From an uncultured Bacteroidales bacterium (lineage in GTDB: Bacteria; Bacteroidota; Bacteroidia; Bacteroidales; UBA932), in contig CAJUEK010000053.1 of the NCBI GenBank assembly GCA_910585445.1, positions 1-14,969 of the forward strand: a DNA stretch of 14,969 nt, read 5' to 3'. Below the pieces are notes generated by a model that saw nothing but the letters and a program-made list of their open reading frames with translations, was not told where the DNA came from and did no database searches. Both the position numbers and the translations under genes were made by a program. This document shows positions 1 through 8,330 of the stretch, one piece after another. Each line of letters opens with the position of its first letter. Positions within the stretch are counted from its first letter, which is position 1.

Positions 1-2591
1 AGTCCATCTCGCAGTCTTCAAATGCGCTCTACGTCATCGACGGTGTGCCAATGTATACTGCGGCAAAGGACGGTTCGACAGAGTTCGGCTCCCAAGGCTC
101 AACTGACCCTATCGCCGACATCAATCCTGACGATATTGAATCAATGTCAGTTCTGACAGGTGCTGCAGCTGCCGCACTTTACGGTTCGGATGCCGCCAAT
201 GGAGCCATTGTCATAACCACGAAGAAAGGTAAGGCCGGAAAGGTCACTGCGACTGTCGCAGCTGGGGTTGAGATGATGAATCCGTTCGTGCTGCCTCGTT
301 TTCAGAACACCTATGGTACAGGCGACCTCAGTTCTTCGGTAGGTTCGATTGACCGCAGCTGGGGCGCTAAGCTTAATTCTGCAAACAATCCTGGCTATAA
401 CCCGGCAAAGGATTATTTCAACACAGGTTTTGTACATAACGAGAGTATCTCAGTGTCAATGGGTAATGACAAGAACCAGACTTATCTGTCCGCTTCTTCC
501 ATTAACTCTTACGGTATTGTGCCTAATAATGGCTACAGCCGTTATAACTTTACTTTCCGAAACAACACAGCGTTCCTGAACGACAAGATGCATCTTGACG
601 TAGGAGCAAGCTATATCCTCCAGAAGGACCGCAACATGATCAATCAGGGTACATATAACAACCCGTTGGTCGGTGCGTATCTGTTCCCGAGAGGTAACTA
701 CTGGGAAGAGTACAGTATGTTCGAGCGTTACGATGCCGACAGGAAAATGTACACCCAATACTGGCCAATAGGTGATGCAGGTATGACAATGCAGAACCCG
801 TACTGGATTAACTACAGAAACGTGCGTGAAAACAAGAAAGACCGTTTCATGCTCAATGCATCTCTTTCTTACGACATTTTGGATTGGTTGAATGTTGCCG
901 GCCGTGTACGCATGGACCAGTCTTTCAACACATATACCGAAAAATTCCACGCAACTACAGCGACACAGCTCACTGAAGGCTCGCTGAACGGTCTCTTCGG
1001 TATCGAGCAGTCGAAAGACCGCCAGATATATGCAGACGCCCTTGTGAATATCAACAAGAGGTTCAACGATGACTGGACATTCCAGGCGAACCTCGGTGCA
1101 TCTATTTCCGATATGTTCTACGATGTAATGAAAAACCGTGGTCCTATCGCTGACGGAAAAAGCACGGATGAGAAGGCAGGGCTTGCCAATGTGTTCAACA
1201 TACAGAACTTAAGCAACTCTCCGAAGACAACACGTCTGCAGGATGGATGGCGTGAGCAGGTCCAGTCCGTCTTCGGCTCGGCCGAGGTTGGATTCAAGAG
1301 CACGTACTTCCTTACATTGACCGCCCGCAACGACTGGCCTTCAATGCTTGCAGGTCCTCACTCGAACACAAAATCATTCTTCTATCCTTCAGTGGGTGCT
1401 TCAGTAGTGATTTCTGAAATTATTCCGAATATGCCTGTGAATCTCGAATATATCAAACTCCGTGGTTCCTGGGCTTCAGTCGGTACTTCTTTTGCGCGTT
1501 ATATCGCCAATCCGAAGTATAGCTGGAACGGAAGCAGTCTGTCATGGAATATGAAAACCGATTATCCTATGTACGATTTGAAGCCAGAGCGTACAAATTC
1601 ATTCGAGGTCGGTCTTACCATGCGTTTCCTCAAGGATTTCAATTTGGATGTGACTTATTATCACACAAATACAAGGAATCAGACTTTTGACCCTCAGATT
1701 TCGACCGGTTCAGGTTCTTCAAAGATTTATGTGCAGTCCGGTGATGTCATGAACCAGGGACTCGAGTTCAATCTCGGGTTCAATCACACCTGGGGCATAT
1801 TCTCTTGGAATACCAACTACACTCTGTCAATGAATGAGAACAAGATAATCGCATTGGCAGACAATGTTTGGAATCCTGCTACCGGAGAATACTTCAGCGT
1901 ATCTCAGCTTGATATGAAAGGTCTTGGCCAGGCGCACTTTATCTTGGAAAAAGGCGGTACGCTCGGTGACCTTTATTCACTCAGTGACTTCAAATATGAT
2001 TCGAATGACAAGATAATGGTCGATGTGAACGGTAAAGTGAACGTGGAGCCTATCAATTCGGAGAGTGATTATGTAAAGCTCGGAAGCGTGCTCCCGAAGG
2101 CAAATATGGCTTGGAGAAATGATTTCAAGGTTGAGAACTTCACTTTCGGCTTCTTGATTACAGCCCGTCTCGGCGGCATCGTATATTCAAGCACCCAGGC
2201 CTATCTCGACTACTACGGTGTCTCAGAGGCGTCTGCTGTTGCCCGCGACAATGGAGGCGTATGGATTAATGGAGGTGAAAACCTCATTTCTGCAAACAGC
2301 TGGTATTCAACAGTTGGCGGAACAGGCTCGCTTCCTCAGGCATACACTTACTCCGCAACCAACGTCAGGTTGCAGGAAGCTTCAATCGGCTACACTTTCC
2401 CGCGTAAGATGTTGGGTGACGTATGTGACCTTAACATTTCCCTTGTCGGCCGCAACTTGTGGATGATTTACAACAAGGCTCCGTTTGACCCGGAGGCAGT
2501 GGCGACCACAGGCAACTATTACCAGGGGATAGACCACTTCATGATGCCTTCGCTCCGCAACTTCGGATTTAATGTAAGGATTACTTTCTAA
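1..2591 (+). CDS. SusC/RagA-family TonB-linked outer-membrane transporter (5' partial)
   Basis: This is the C-terminal roughly 862 residues of a SusC-type outer-membrane transporter. The frame is open from base 3, so the GTG at 45 is only an internal valine; the signal peptide, carboxypeptidase-regulatory-like domain and start of the plug lie outside the window. The first visible residues contain the family hallmark ALYVIDGVP, followed by INPDDIESMSVLTG and AAALYGSDAANGAIVITTKK of the TonB plug. The rest is an aromatic-rich beta-barrel ending in NVRITF, with a terminal Phe as expected for BAM-dependent porins. Full SusC proteins are about 1,000-1,100 residues, so roughly 150-200 are missing. 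Its partner susD starts 11 bases after the stop. The family imports oligosaccharides held under a SusD lid using TonB energy. The substrate is not readable from this protein and is inferred from the endoglycosidase downstream. Confidence 0.96.
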   Translation, partial: SISQSSNALYVIDGVPMYTAAKDGSTEFGSQGSTDPIADINPDDIESMSVLTGAAAAALYGSDAANGAIVITTKKGKAGKVTATVAAGVEMMNPFVLPRFQNTYGTGDLSSSVGSIDRSWGAKLNSANNPGYNPAKDYFNTGFVHNESISVSMGNDKNQTYLSASSINSYGIVPNNGYSRYNFTFRNNTAFLNDKMHLDVGASYILQKDRNMINQGTYNNPLVGAYLFPRGNYWEEYSMFERYDADRKMYTQYWPIGDAGMTMQNPYWINYRNVRENKKDRFMLNASLSYDILDWLNVAGRVRMDQSFNTYTEKFHATTATQLTEGSLNGLFGIEQSKDRQIYADALVNINKRFNDDWTFQANLGASISDMFYDVMKNRGPIADGKSTDEKAGLANVFNIQNLSNSPKTTRLQDGWREQVQSVFGSAEVGFKSTYFLTLTARNDWPSMLAGPHSNTKSFFYPSVGASVVISEIIPNMPVNLEYIKLRGSWASVGTSFARYIANPKYSWNGSSLSWNMKTDYPMYDLKPERTNSFEVGLTMRFLKDFNLDVTYYHTNTRNQTFDPQISTGSGSSKIYVQSGDVMNQGLEFNLGFNHTWGIFSWNTNYTLSMNENKIIALADNVWNPATGEYFSVSQLDMKGLGQAHFILEKGGTLGDLYSLSDFKYDSNDKIMVDVNGKVNVEPINSESDYVKLGSVLPKANMAWRNDFKVENFTFGFLITARLGGIVYSSTQAYLDYYGVSEASAVARDNGGVWINGGENLISANSWYSTVGGTGSLPQAYTYSATNVRLQEASIGYTFPRKMLGDVCDLNISLVGRNLWMIYNKAPFDPEAVATTGNYYQGIDHFMMPSLRNFGFNVRITF

Positions 2592-2602
2592 TTGGAACGG
2601 AT

Positions 2603-4219
2603 ATGAAAAACAGCATAATCAAAGCCGGGATTATATTGCTTGCACTTTCAACTGCAGCAGCTTGTACCGGTAATTATTTGAACATAAACACTCATCCATA
2701 TGAAGTGGACAAAGATCAGATGATGCAGGATGATTATATCATCGGAGCTACCCTGTCTGCTATTTGCGGAACAGTCGTATCGACTGACGTGAACACCGCA
2801 CAGTTCACAGATTGCCTTCTCGGAGGTCCTATGGGAGGATATTACTCTTCTACCGGAAGCTGGGGAAAGACCATTGACAACTTCAATGCTACCGATGACT
2901 GGACAAGGGTATTCATGTCCAGCGACAGGGTAATTCCTACTCTTTTTACCAATCTTAAGGAGTTGCGTGAAATTACAGATGACCCTGTAATCCATAGTAT
3001 GGCAACAGTGGTTAAGGTTGCTGCTATGCAAAGGGTAACGGATACCTATGGCCCTATACCTTACAGCAAAATTGGTGTAGATTTGGAATTGCTTGTTCCA
3101 TATGATTCACAGGAGCAGGTTTATGACAAAATGTTTGAGGAACTGGATGCCGCCATCCTTGTTCTTGAAGACAATGCGTCTTTGACTTATTCAGCCAATG
3201 CCGACCCTGTATATAGGGGCAGCATAAGAAACTGGTGCAAATTGGCCAATTCACTCAAGCTGCGTCTTGCAATGCGAATTGTATATACTGAGGGCGGAAA
3301 AGAGAAGGCCGCTCAGAAATTCAAAGAAGTAATGGAGCACCCTATCGGGGCCTTCACTTCGAATGCTGATAATGCGGCTCTCCAGGCTGTTGCATTCGGA
3401 GACAAGGGAAATCCTCTTTATACGGCTGTAAAATATAACCAGATAGCAGGCTCAAATACAGGTGGAGATACCCATGCGGCAGCTGACATAACGTCATATA
3501 TGACTGCATACAATGATCCTCGTTGCGAGAAATATTTTATTGAGTCGGAGTTTGAAGGTGAAGAGTTCAAATATACAGGAGCCCTTATCAGCGTGGTGAA
3601 ACCGCCGCTTGGAACTGTCGGAAGGAAATATGCAGGTGTGAATATCGGATATAATGACCCTCTCCAGTGGATGAATGCGGCTGAGGTCGCTTTCCTTAAG
3701 GCGGAAGCTGTGGTTCTCGGAGTAATCAGCGGCAATGCCGAAGAGTATTACAACGAAGGTATCCGTCTTTCATTCGACCAGTATGGGGTAAGCTCGGCTT
3801 ATGCCGCTTACATCAGCAATGATAAAAAGACTCCTGTAACCTATGTCAATCCGGAGGGTGAAAGCCGTCCTGCAGCCTTGACTGAACTGGCTGTCAAATG
3901 GGACGATGCTGCCACTGCTGCCGAACAGCAGGAGCGTATTCTTATCCAGAAATGGATTGCGAACTTCAACCTCGGCAATGAGGCTTGGGCTGACCACCGC
4001 CGTACCGGATACCCTAAATTTTTCCCGGCTTCGGATGAAGGAAACATGAGCGGAGGTATTGTGGATAACGAATTCGGAGCGCGCCGTATGCCTTATCCTC
4101 AGGATGAGCGTACCAGCAATGCCGCCAATTATTCCTATGCTGTTGCAAATCTTCTCGGCGGAAGAGACAATATGGCTACAAGATTATGGTGGGATTGCAA
4201 TCCTGCGGTGAATAAATAA
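2603..4219 (+). CDS. SusD/RagB-like nutrient-binding outer-membrane lipoprotein (SusD-like_2 type)
   Basis: This 538-residue lipoprotein has a signal peptide ending in a lipobox, with the acylated cysteine at residue 21 (STAAAC). The mature start NYLNINTHPYEV is typical of the SusD-like_2 branch (PF12771 as I know it), in which an N-x-N-x-x-P segment precedes the helical TPR-like scaffold. Length and position directly after susC fit the family. SusD proteins form a hinged lid on the SusC barrel and capture glycan at the cell surface. The late segment KWIANFNLGNEAWADHRRTG matches the conserved C-terminal block in which a Trp and nearby residues recur in this branch. It is co-transcribed with susC (11-base gap) and with the next gene (17-base gap). 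The family call is secure; the ligand is inferred to be an N-glycan or related oligosaccharide from the operon. Confidence 0.94.
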   Translation: MKNSIIKAGIILLALSTAAACTGNYLNINTHPYEVDKDQMMQDDYIIGATLSAICGTVVSTDVNTAQFTDCLLGGPMGGYYSSTGSWGKTIDNFNATDDWTRVFMSSDRVIPTLFTNLKELREITDDPVIHSMATVVKVAAMQRVTDTYGPIPYSKIGVDLELLVPYDSQEQVYDKMFEELDAAILVLEDNASLTYSANADPVYRGSIRNWCKLANSLKLRLAMRIVYTEGGKEKAAQKFKEVMEHPIGAFTSNADNAALQAVAFGDKGNPLYTAVKYNQIAGSNTGGDTHAAADITSYMTAYNDPRCEKYFIESEFEGEEFKYTGALISVVKPPLGTVGRKYAGVNIGYNDPLQWMNAAEVAFLKAEAVVLGVISGNAEEYYNEGIRLSFDQYGVSSAYAAYISNDKKTPVTYVNPEGESRPAALTELAVKWDDAATAAEQQERILIQKWIANFNLGNEAWADHRRTGYPKFFPASDEGNMSGGIVDNEFGARRMPYPQDERTSNAANYSYAVANLLGGRDNMATRLWWDCNPAVNK

Positions 4220-4236
4220 TTAATCTGTAAGATAGT

Positions 4237-5283
4237 ATGAAAAAAATATTTATAGTCTTTGTTACATCCGTCTTTGCCTTGGCTTCCTGCAGCGATTGGA
4301 CAAAGCCTGAGGCGCTGGATTATACTCACAAGACTTTTGAGGACTCTGACCCTTCCGGCTATGCTGCTTATCTGGAATCTGTCAGGAACTATAAGACTTC
4401 CGAACATAAGGTGATGATTCTGAATATGAAAGGCACAGATGCTTATCCTGTGTCCCAGTCCCAGGTCCTGATGGCTATGCCGGACAGCGCAGACTTCATC
4501 TGTGTGAACAATCTGGAGAATCTCCATCCTGAGTTTGTAAAACAGATTCCGCTGGTCAAGGAGAAAAAAGGTACTTCCGTTTTATCTGCCGTTGACTTTT
4601 CAGTTGCGTATGCCGATTATATCGACCATAAAATCTTGCTTGCGGACAATGGAAAGCCTGCACCTACTATAGATGAGTGCAAGGCATATTTCAAGACGCA
4701 TGCCCATAAGCAGCTTGAATATTGTGGACAGTACTCATTCGAAGGAGTGATTGTCTCTTTCACAGGAACTCTTATCAATGACGAGGATAAAGCAAGCATG
4801 TCCGGCTTTATGGAGGCTGTATCAGAGTGGAGGGCAGCGCATAAGGATAAACTTTTCATGATGCGTGGCAATCTCAATCTGCTTGAAGACAAATCTATTC
4901 TGACAGATGCGAAATACCTCATATTGGTGATGGGCGGGGACAAAGGAGTAACTGCCATGAGGTCAAAAATCAGAAGCGTTCTTGCAAGAATCGACCAGAA
5001 AGACAGGATTATTTTCGAGACAGTAGTTCCAAGTGCTGCTGAGCCGAATCCGAGCGGCGAGACTGTATATGACGGTGCGGAAGACATTCTGAAACTTGGA
5101 GACTATGTGTCCGGCGGAGCTACCTACAAGACATTGGGACTGGCTGTATCTAATGCAAATGATGACTATTTCAATGACAGCTATTTCTTGGCTGATGACA
5201 TCAAGAAAGAACGTCCGGTGTTTTATGGAAGTTTTGTAAATATTCGCAGAGGTATCAATTATCTGGTTGCCAATGCAAACTAA
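4237..5283 (+). CDS. GH18-fold surface glycan-binding lipoprotein, catalytic residues lost
   Basis: This 348-residue lipoprotein (lipobox FALASC, Cys18) looks like the GH18_BT1044-like group of putative family 18 hydrolases. The place where GH18 enzymes carry the DGxxxDxE strand reads E-G-V-I-V-S-F-T at residues 169-176. The Asp/Glu catalytic pair is therefore replaced by Ser174 and Thr176, and an acid-catalysed, substrate-assisted reaction is not expected. The remainder keeps barrel-like alternation: KYLILVMGGDKGV near 226-238, and a C-terminal segment with DDYFNDSYFLADDI. The gene sits between susD and a LamG lipoprotein, where BT_3983-type PULs encode surface glycan-binding proteins. I therefore infer a non-catalytic binding protein that grips the glycan recognised by the active GH18 two genes downstream. 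The fold and substitutions are read from sequence; the binding role is inference. A diverged enzyme with another mechanism is less likely. Confidence 0.82.
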   Translation: MKKIFIVFVTSVFALASCSDWTKPEALDYTHKTFEDSDPSGYAAYLESVRNYKTSEHKVMILNMKGTDAYPVSQSQVLMAMPDSADFICVNNLENLHPEFVKQIPLVKEKKGTSVLSAVDFSVAYADYIDHKILLADNGKPAPTIDECKAYFKTHAHKQLEYCGQYSFEGVIVSFTGTLINDEDKASMSGFMEAVSEWRAAHKDKLFMMRGNLNLLEDKSILTDAKYLILVMGGDKGVTAMRSKIRSVLARIDQKDRIIFETVVPSAAEPNPSGETVYDGAEDILKLGDYVSGGATYKTLGLAVSNANDDYFNDSYFLADDIKKERPVFYGSFVNIRRGINYLVANAN

Positions 5284-5289
5284 TATTAA

Positions 5290-6558
5290 ATGAATATGAA
5301 AAATAGAATTTCAATAGCATTGCTTTCACTTCTTTCTCTTGTCGCATGTAATGACGATGAGAACTTTGAAAACAAGGTTTACATCGATTGCGACATAAGG
5401 AACGAAGTCAGGGTTGCAGTAGATGAGCATGTCAAGAATATGGATTTCACATTCAAGGTTTGCGTTGCCCGTCCTGTGACCAAGGATTTGGATGTCAGTT
5501 TCGCTGTCGCTCCGGAAATGTTGGCGACATACAAGGAAATGTATGGGGATGATGCCGTGCTGCTGCTTCCGGAAGCGCACTACAGTCTTGACGGAGTGTC
5601 TGCTGAGATACAGCAGGGGAGAGTTGAGAGTAAAGACATTGTGGTTCCGTTCAAAAATCTTGACGAGGGCCAGGGATTGGATTACACAAAGAAATATGTG
5701 CTTCCAGTGAACATAAACTCTGACGGGGTGGATGTCCTGTCAAGTGTAAAGACTGTTTATTTTGTGATAATGAAGGCTGCTTTGGTCAATGTGGCTGCGG
5801 ATATGTATGAAAATCGTGCATGGCCTGTATGGGACAACTTTACGGAGGTGCAGGATATGGAGCATTTCACAATGGAAGCCCTGATTAATCCGCGCGGATT
5901 CACCAATAAAAGCTATATCAATACCATAATGGGAATCGAGGACGATTTCCTTATCCGTGTGGGTGATGCCGGTCTTGCGACGAACCAGATTCAGATTGCA
6001 TTTGCTTGTCAGGATGCGGACAAAAAGACTTACAGGAATCATTTCACAGACCCGACCATGCAGCTGAAGGCTGACACCTGGTATCATATCGCCCTTACAT
6101 TTGACGGAGGTGAAGATAAGACCGACGGAGCCGATATCAAGTTCTATATCAACGGTAAATTGAAGATACAAGGCAAATCAACCGCTACCGATGCTGACGG
6201 CAATGTCATGGTTAAGAATAAGGTCAACTTCATGGTTGAGCATTCCGAGGAAGACAACAACAAACCGCGTTGTTTCTGGCTGGGCTATTCTTATGACAAA
6301 GACAGAAGTTTCAACGGATTGATGGCTGAGGTCCGTATGTGGAGCAGGGCTCTTTCCGAGGAGGAAATCAATGCCCCTTCGCACTTCTACAAGCTGTATC
6401 CGGATGAGGCGACAGGGCGTTTCCCTGAAGACCTGGTCGCTTACTGGAAGTTTGATGACGCAAAAGGCAAGACAGTCAAGGACTGGTCCATTTACGGAAA
6501 TGACCTGACAGGCAACCAGAATTTTGTCTGGTATCCGGTAAGTCTTCCGATAGAATAA
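5290..6558 (+). CDS. DUF1735 and LamG (concanavalin A-like) domain surface lipoprotein
   Basis: This 422-residue lipoprotein has lipobox LVAC with Cys20. The cysteine is followed by Asn-Asp-Asp-Glu, an acidic run like the lipoprotein export signals that send Bacteroidota lipoproteins to the cell surface. Residues about 28-160 match DUF1735 (PF08522), the N-terminal domain shared with BT_3987-type endoglycosidases, including the LLLPEAHYSL and KYVLPV blocks. Residues about 190-410 form a LamG/Laminin_G_3 jelly roll, with WYHIALTFDG at 264-273, AEVRMWSRALSEEEI at 346-360 and LVAYWKFDDAKGK at 382-394. LamG domains usually bind carbohydrate or calcium; no hydrolase motif is visible. Two starts are possible (5290 and 5296, MNMKN or MKN); the second gives a more typical signal peptide. 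The LamG half resembles that of the gene at 8331. A surface glycan-binding role is inferred from context. Confidence 0.9.
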   Translation: MNMKNRISIALLSLLSLVACNDDENFENKVYIDCDIRNEVRVAVDEHVKNMDFTFKVCVARPVTKDLDVSFAVAPEMLATYKEMYGDDAVLLLPEAHYSLDGVSAEIQQGRVESKDIVVPFKNLDEGQGLDYTKKYVLPVNINSDGVDVLSSVKTVYFVIMKAALVNVAADMYENRAWPVWDNFTEVQDMEHFTMEALINPRGFTNKSYINTIMGIEDDFLIRVGDAGLATNQIQIAFACQDADKKTYRNHFTDPTMQLKADTWYHIALTFDGGEDKTDGADIKFYINGKLKIQGKSTATDADGNVMVKNKVNFMVEHSEEDNNKPRCFWLGYSYDKDRSFNGLMAEVRMWSRALSEEEINAPSHFYKLYPDEATGRFPEDLVAYWKFDDAKGKTVKDWSIYGNDLTGNQNFVWYPVSLPIE

Positions 6559-6596
6559 AATGCATTTAATATCATAATAACCAACTCATTTTTTTC

Positions 6597-8303
6597 ATGA
6601 AAAATCTAAAACAATTGGCAGGAATATTCCTGTGCTGTGCTTTTGGTATGACCTCATGCCAGGAGACCAATGAGACTGACAGCTTGTCTGTCTCTCCTTC
6701 TGCACCGGTTGTCTTTGCGGCAAGCGGTAACTCTGATGTGACCCTCACGGTCACTACTGACGCCGGCGATTGGGCATATACCGCTCCTGAGTGGATTTCC
6801 GCAACTCGCAACGGTGATGTCCTTGTTGTCAACACAAAAGCCGACAACACTTCTGAGGACGCGCTTGTAGGCCGTATCTCATTCACTGCAGGTTCTGCAA
6901 AAGCTGTAAATGTTTCAGTTATGCAGGAAGGTGTCAACGGCGGCGGAGTTGTTGACCCTAATGCAGCCTCAGCTGTTCTTCTCGATGCTTCCGGCTCGAA
7001 CGATGTAAAGGTTGAAATCGCAAAGGAGCTGACTGTCAGCGCAGAACTCAAGCTTACCCTTTCCAAGGCTTCTTCCGAGGCTGTGGAGATAAGGGTTTCT
7101 GTAGATGAAAGCTACATCCCTCAGTACGACTATGCTCACGGTACATCAAGCACTCTTCTTCCGGCTGAAATCTACACTCTTTCTGTAGGTGGCACCAAGC
7201 TTACTGTTGCTGCAGGCGAGACTGAAGTTACCCTTCCTTTCACTTTCAATGGTGGGGCGCTTCCTTACAACACCCAGTACCTTCTTCCTTTGAAAGCGGA
7301 GGTCGTTTCCGGTGATGCAGTTTTCGCAAAGAACTCTGATGCCCGTCTGAACTATGCCGTAATGAGAAAGAGCCCTCGTACATGCAAGCAGCTCTGCGTT
7401 ATGGAGTTCAACGATACCAATCCTCTTAACGTCCTTACTTACAAGCTTGAAGACGGTTCATATTTCTTCGATGCCCTTGTTCTTTTCTCAGGCAACATCG
7501 GCTGGTACCCTGAGGAGAATCGCGTGGCATTCAACAAAAGGTACGGTGAGACTTCTATCAATGCCAATACTGCAGCTCTTATAAGCGAGCCTGAGAAATA
7601 TATCAAGCCTATCCACGATGCAGGTATCAAGGTGTACATGGGTCTTATGCCTCACCATACCTATGCCGGTCTTACCAACATCTCCAACTGGGGGTGCGAG
7701 CAGTTTGCAATAGAAATGGCAGAGATTGCAAAGGATTGTTATCTCGACGGTTTCTTCCTTGACGAAGAGTACACAGGTAGCCATGGAGGTGCGATGGGCA
7801 GCGAGTGGGTTAGGAAATCTGCAGACAATACCTATGGCGACGGTATATCTTTCATGGCTTACCAGTTGTGGAAACAGGCTTCTGCAGTCTGCGATTGGCC
7901 TATAGATGTGTCTTACTTCCAGTATGGCATCAACTTCGGCCCTGTTAAAGATCCTGAAGACAATTCTGAGCACAATGTTTCTGAATTCTGTAATTGCGTA
8001 ATGGCAAACTATGGCGGTTCAGGTCGCCCACAGGACGACCAGACTTTGGCTGATTGCTGCGGTGTAAGTATCGAGTGTGCCCGTGGCTATGGCTCAAGCG
8101 CTTCTCAGATTAAAGACAGGATGGATCAAGGTTATGGCTGGGGTGCCGCATGGTTTGCATGGGACCCAACCAACTCAAGAGCGCTCAAGTCTCTTATTTC
8201 CGAGACTGCTGAGCTTTGCTATGAAAGCAAGCTCGTTGAGCCTACTGTTTACTACAAAAAGGTAGGTCCTGGCCAGTATGACGATACTCCATACGAATAT
8301 TAA
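6597..8303 (+). CDS. BACON-DUF1735-GH18 endo-beta-N-acetylglucosaminidase-like lipoprotein
   Basis: This 568-residue lipoprotein (lipobox GMTSC, Cys21) is the likely enzyme of the locus. Residues about 31-111 are a BACON domain (GDWAYTAPEWISAT, ending in VMQEG). About 123-255 is a DUF1735-like beta-sandwich with TSSTLLPAEIYTLSVGG. About 264-545 is a GH18 barrel. The catalytic strand reads D384-G-F-F-L-D389-E-E391-Y, keeping the Asp/Glu pair two residues apart used in substrate-assisted cleavage of GlcNAc-GlcNAc bonds by EndoH/EndoF/BT_3987-type enzymes. Other GH18-like strands are IKVYMGLMPHH (344-354), CVMANYGGSG (467-476) and GWGAAWFAWDP (513-523). Modular order and operon position resemble EndoBT-3987. 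The expected reaction is endo-cleavage within the chitobiose core of N-glycans; high-mannose versus complex specificity cannot be read here. The lipoprotein signal indicates membrane anchoring, probably at the surface. Confidence 0.9.
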   Translation: MKNLKQLAGIFLCCAFGMTSCQETNETDSLSVSPSAPVVFAASGNSDVTLTVTTDAGDWAYTAPEWISATRNGDVLVVNTKADNTSEDALVGRISFTAGSAKAVNVSVMQEGVNGGGVVDPNAASAVLLDASGSNDVKVEIAKELTVSAELKLTLSKASSEAVEIRVSVDESYIPQYDYAHGTSSTLLPAEIYTLSVGGTKLTVAAGETEVTLPFTFNGGALPYNTQYLLPLKAEVVSGDAVFAKNSDARLNYAVMRKSPRTCKQLCVMEFNDTNPLNVLTYKLEDGSYFFDALVLFSGNIGWYPEENRVAFNKRYGETSINANTAALISEPEKYIKPIHDAGIKVYMGLMPHHTYAGLTNISNWGCEQFAIEMAEIAKDCYLDGFFLDEEYTGSHGGAMGSEWVRKSADNTYGDGISFMAYQLWKQASAVCDWPIDVSYFQYGINFGPVKDPEDNSEHNVSEFCNCVMANYGGSGRPQDDQTLADCCGVSIECARGYGSSASQIKDRMDQGYGWGAAWFAWDPTNSRALKSLISETAELCYESKLVEPTVYYKKVGPGQYDDTPYEY

Positions 8304-8330
8304 TAGAACCATTTAATTATTAACTGCTAT

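Noticed and set aside
45..47. GTG at 45 as the start of the SusC gene
   Set aside because: The frame is open upstream and encodes the conserved ALYVIDGVP block through this position, so the gene begins outside the window.
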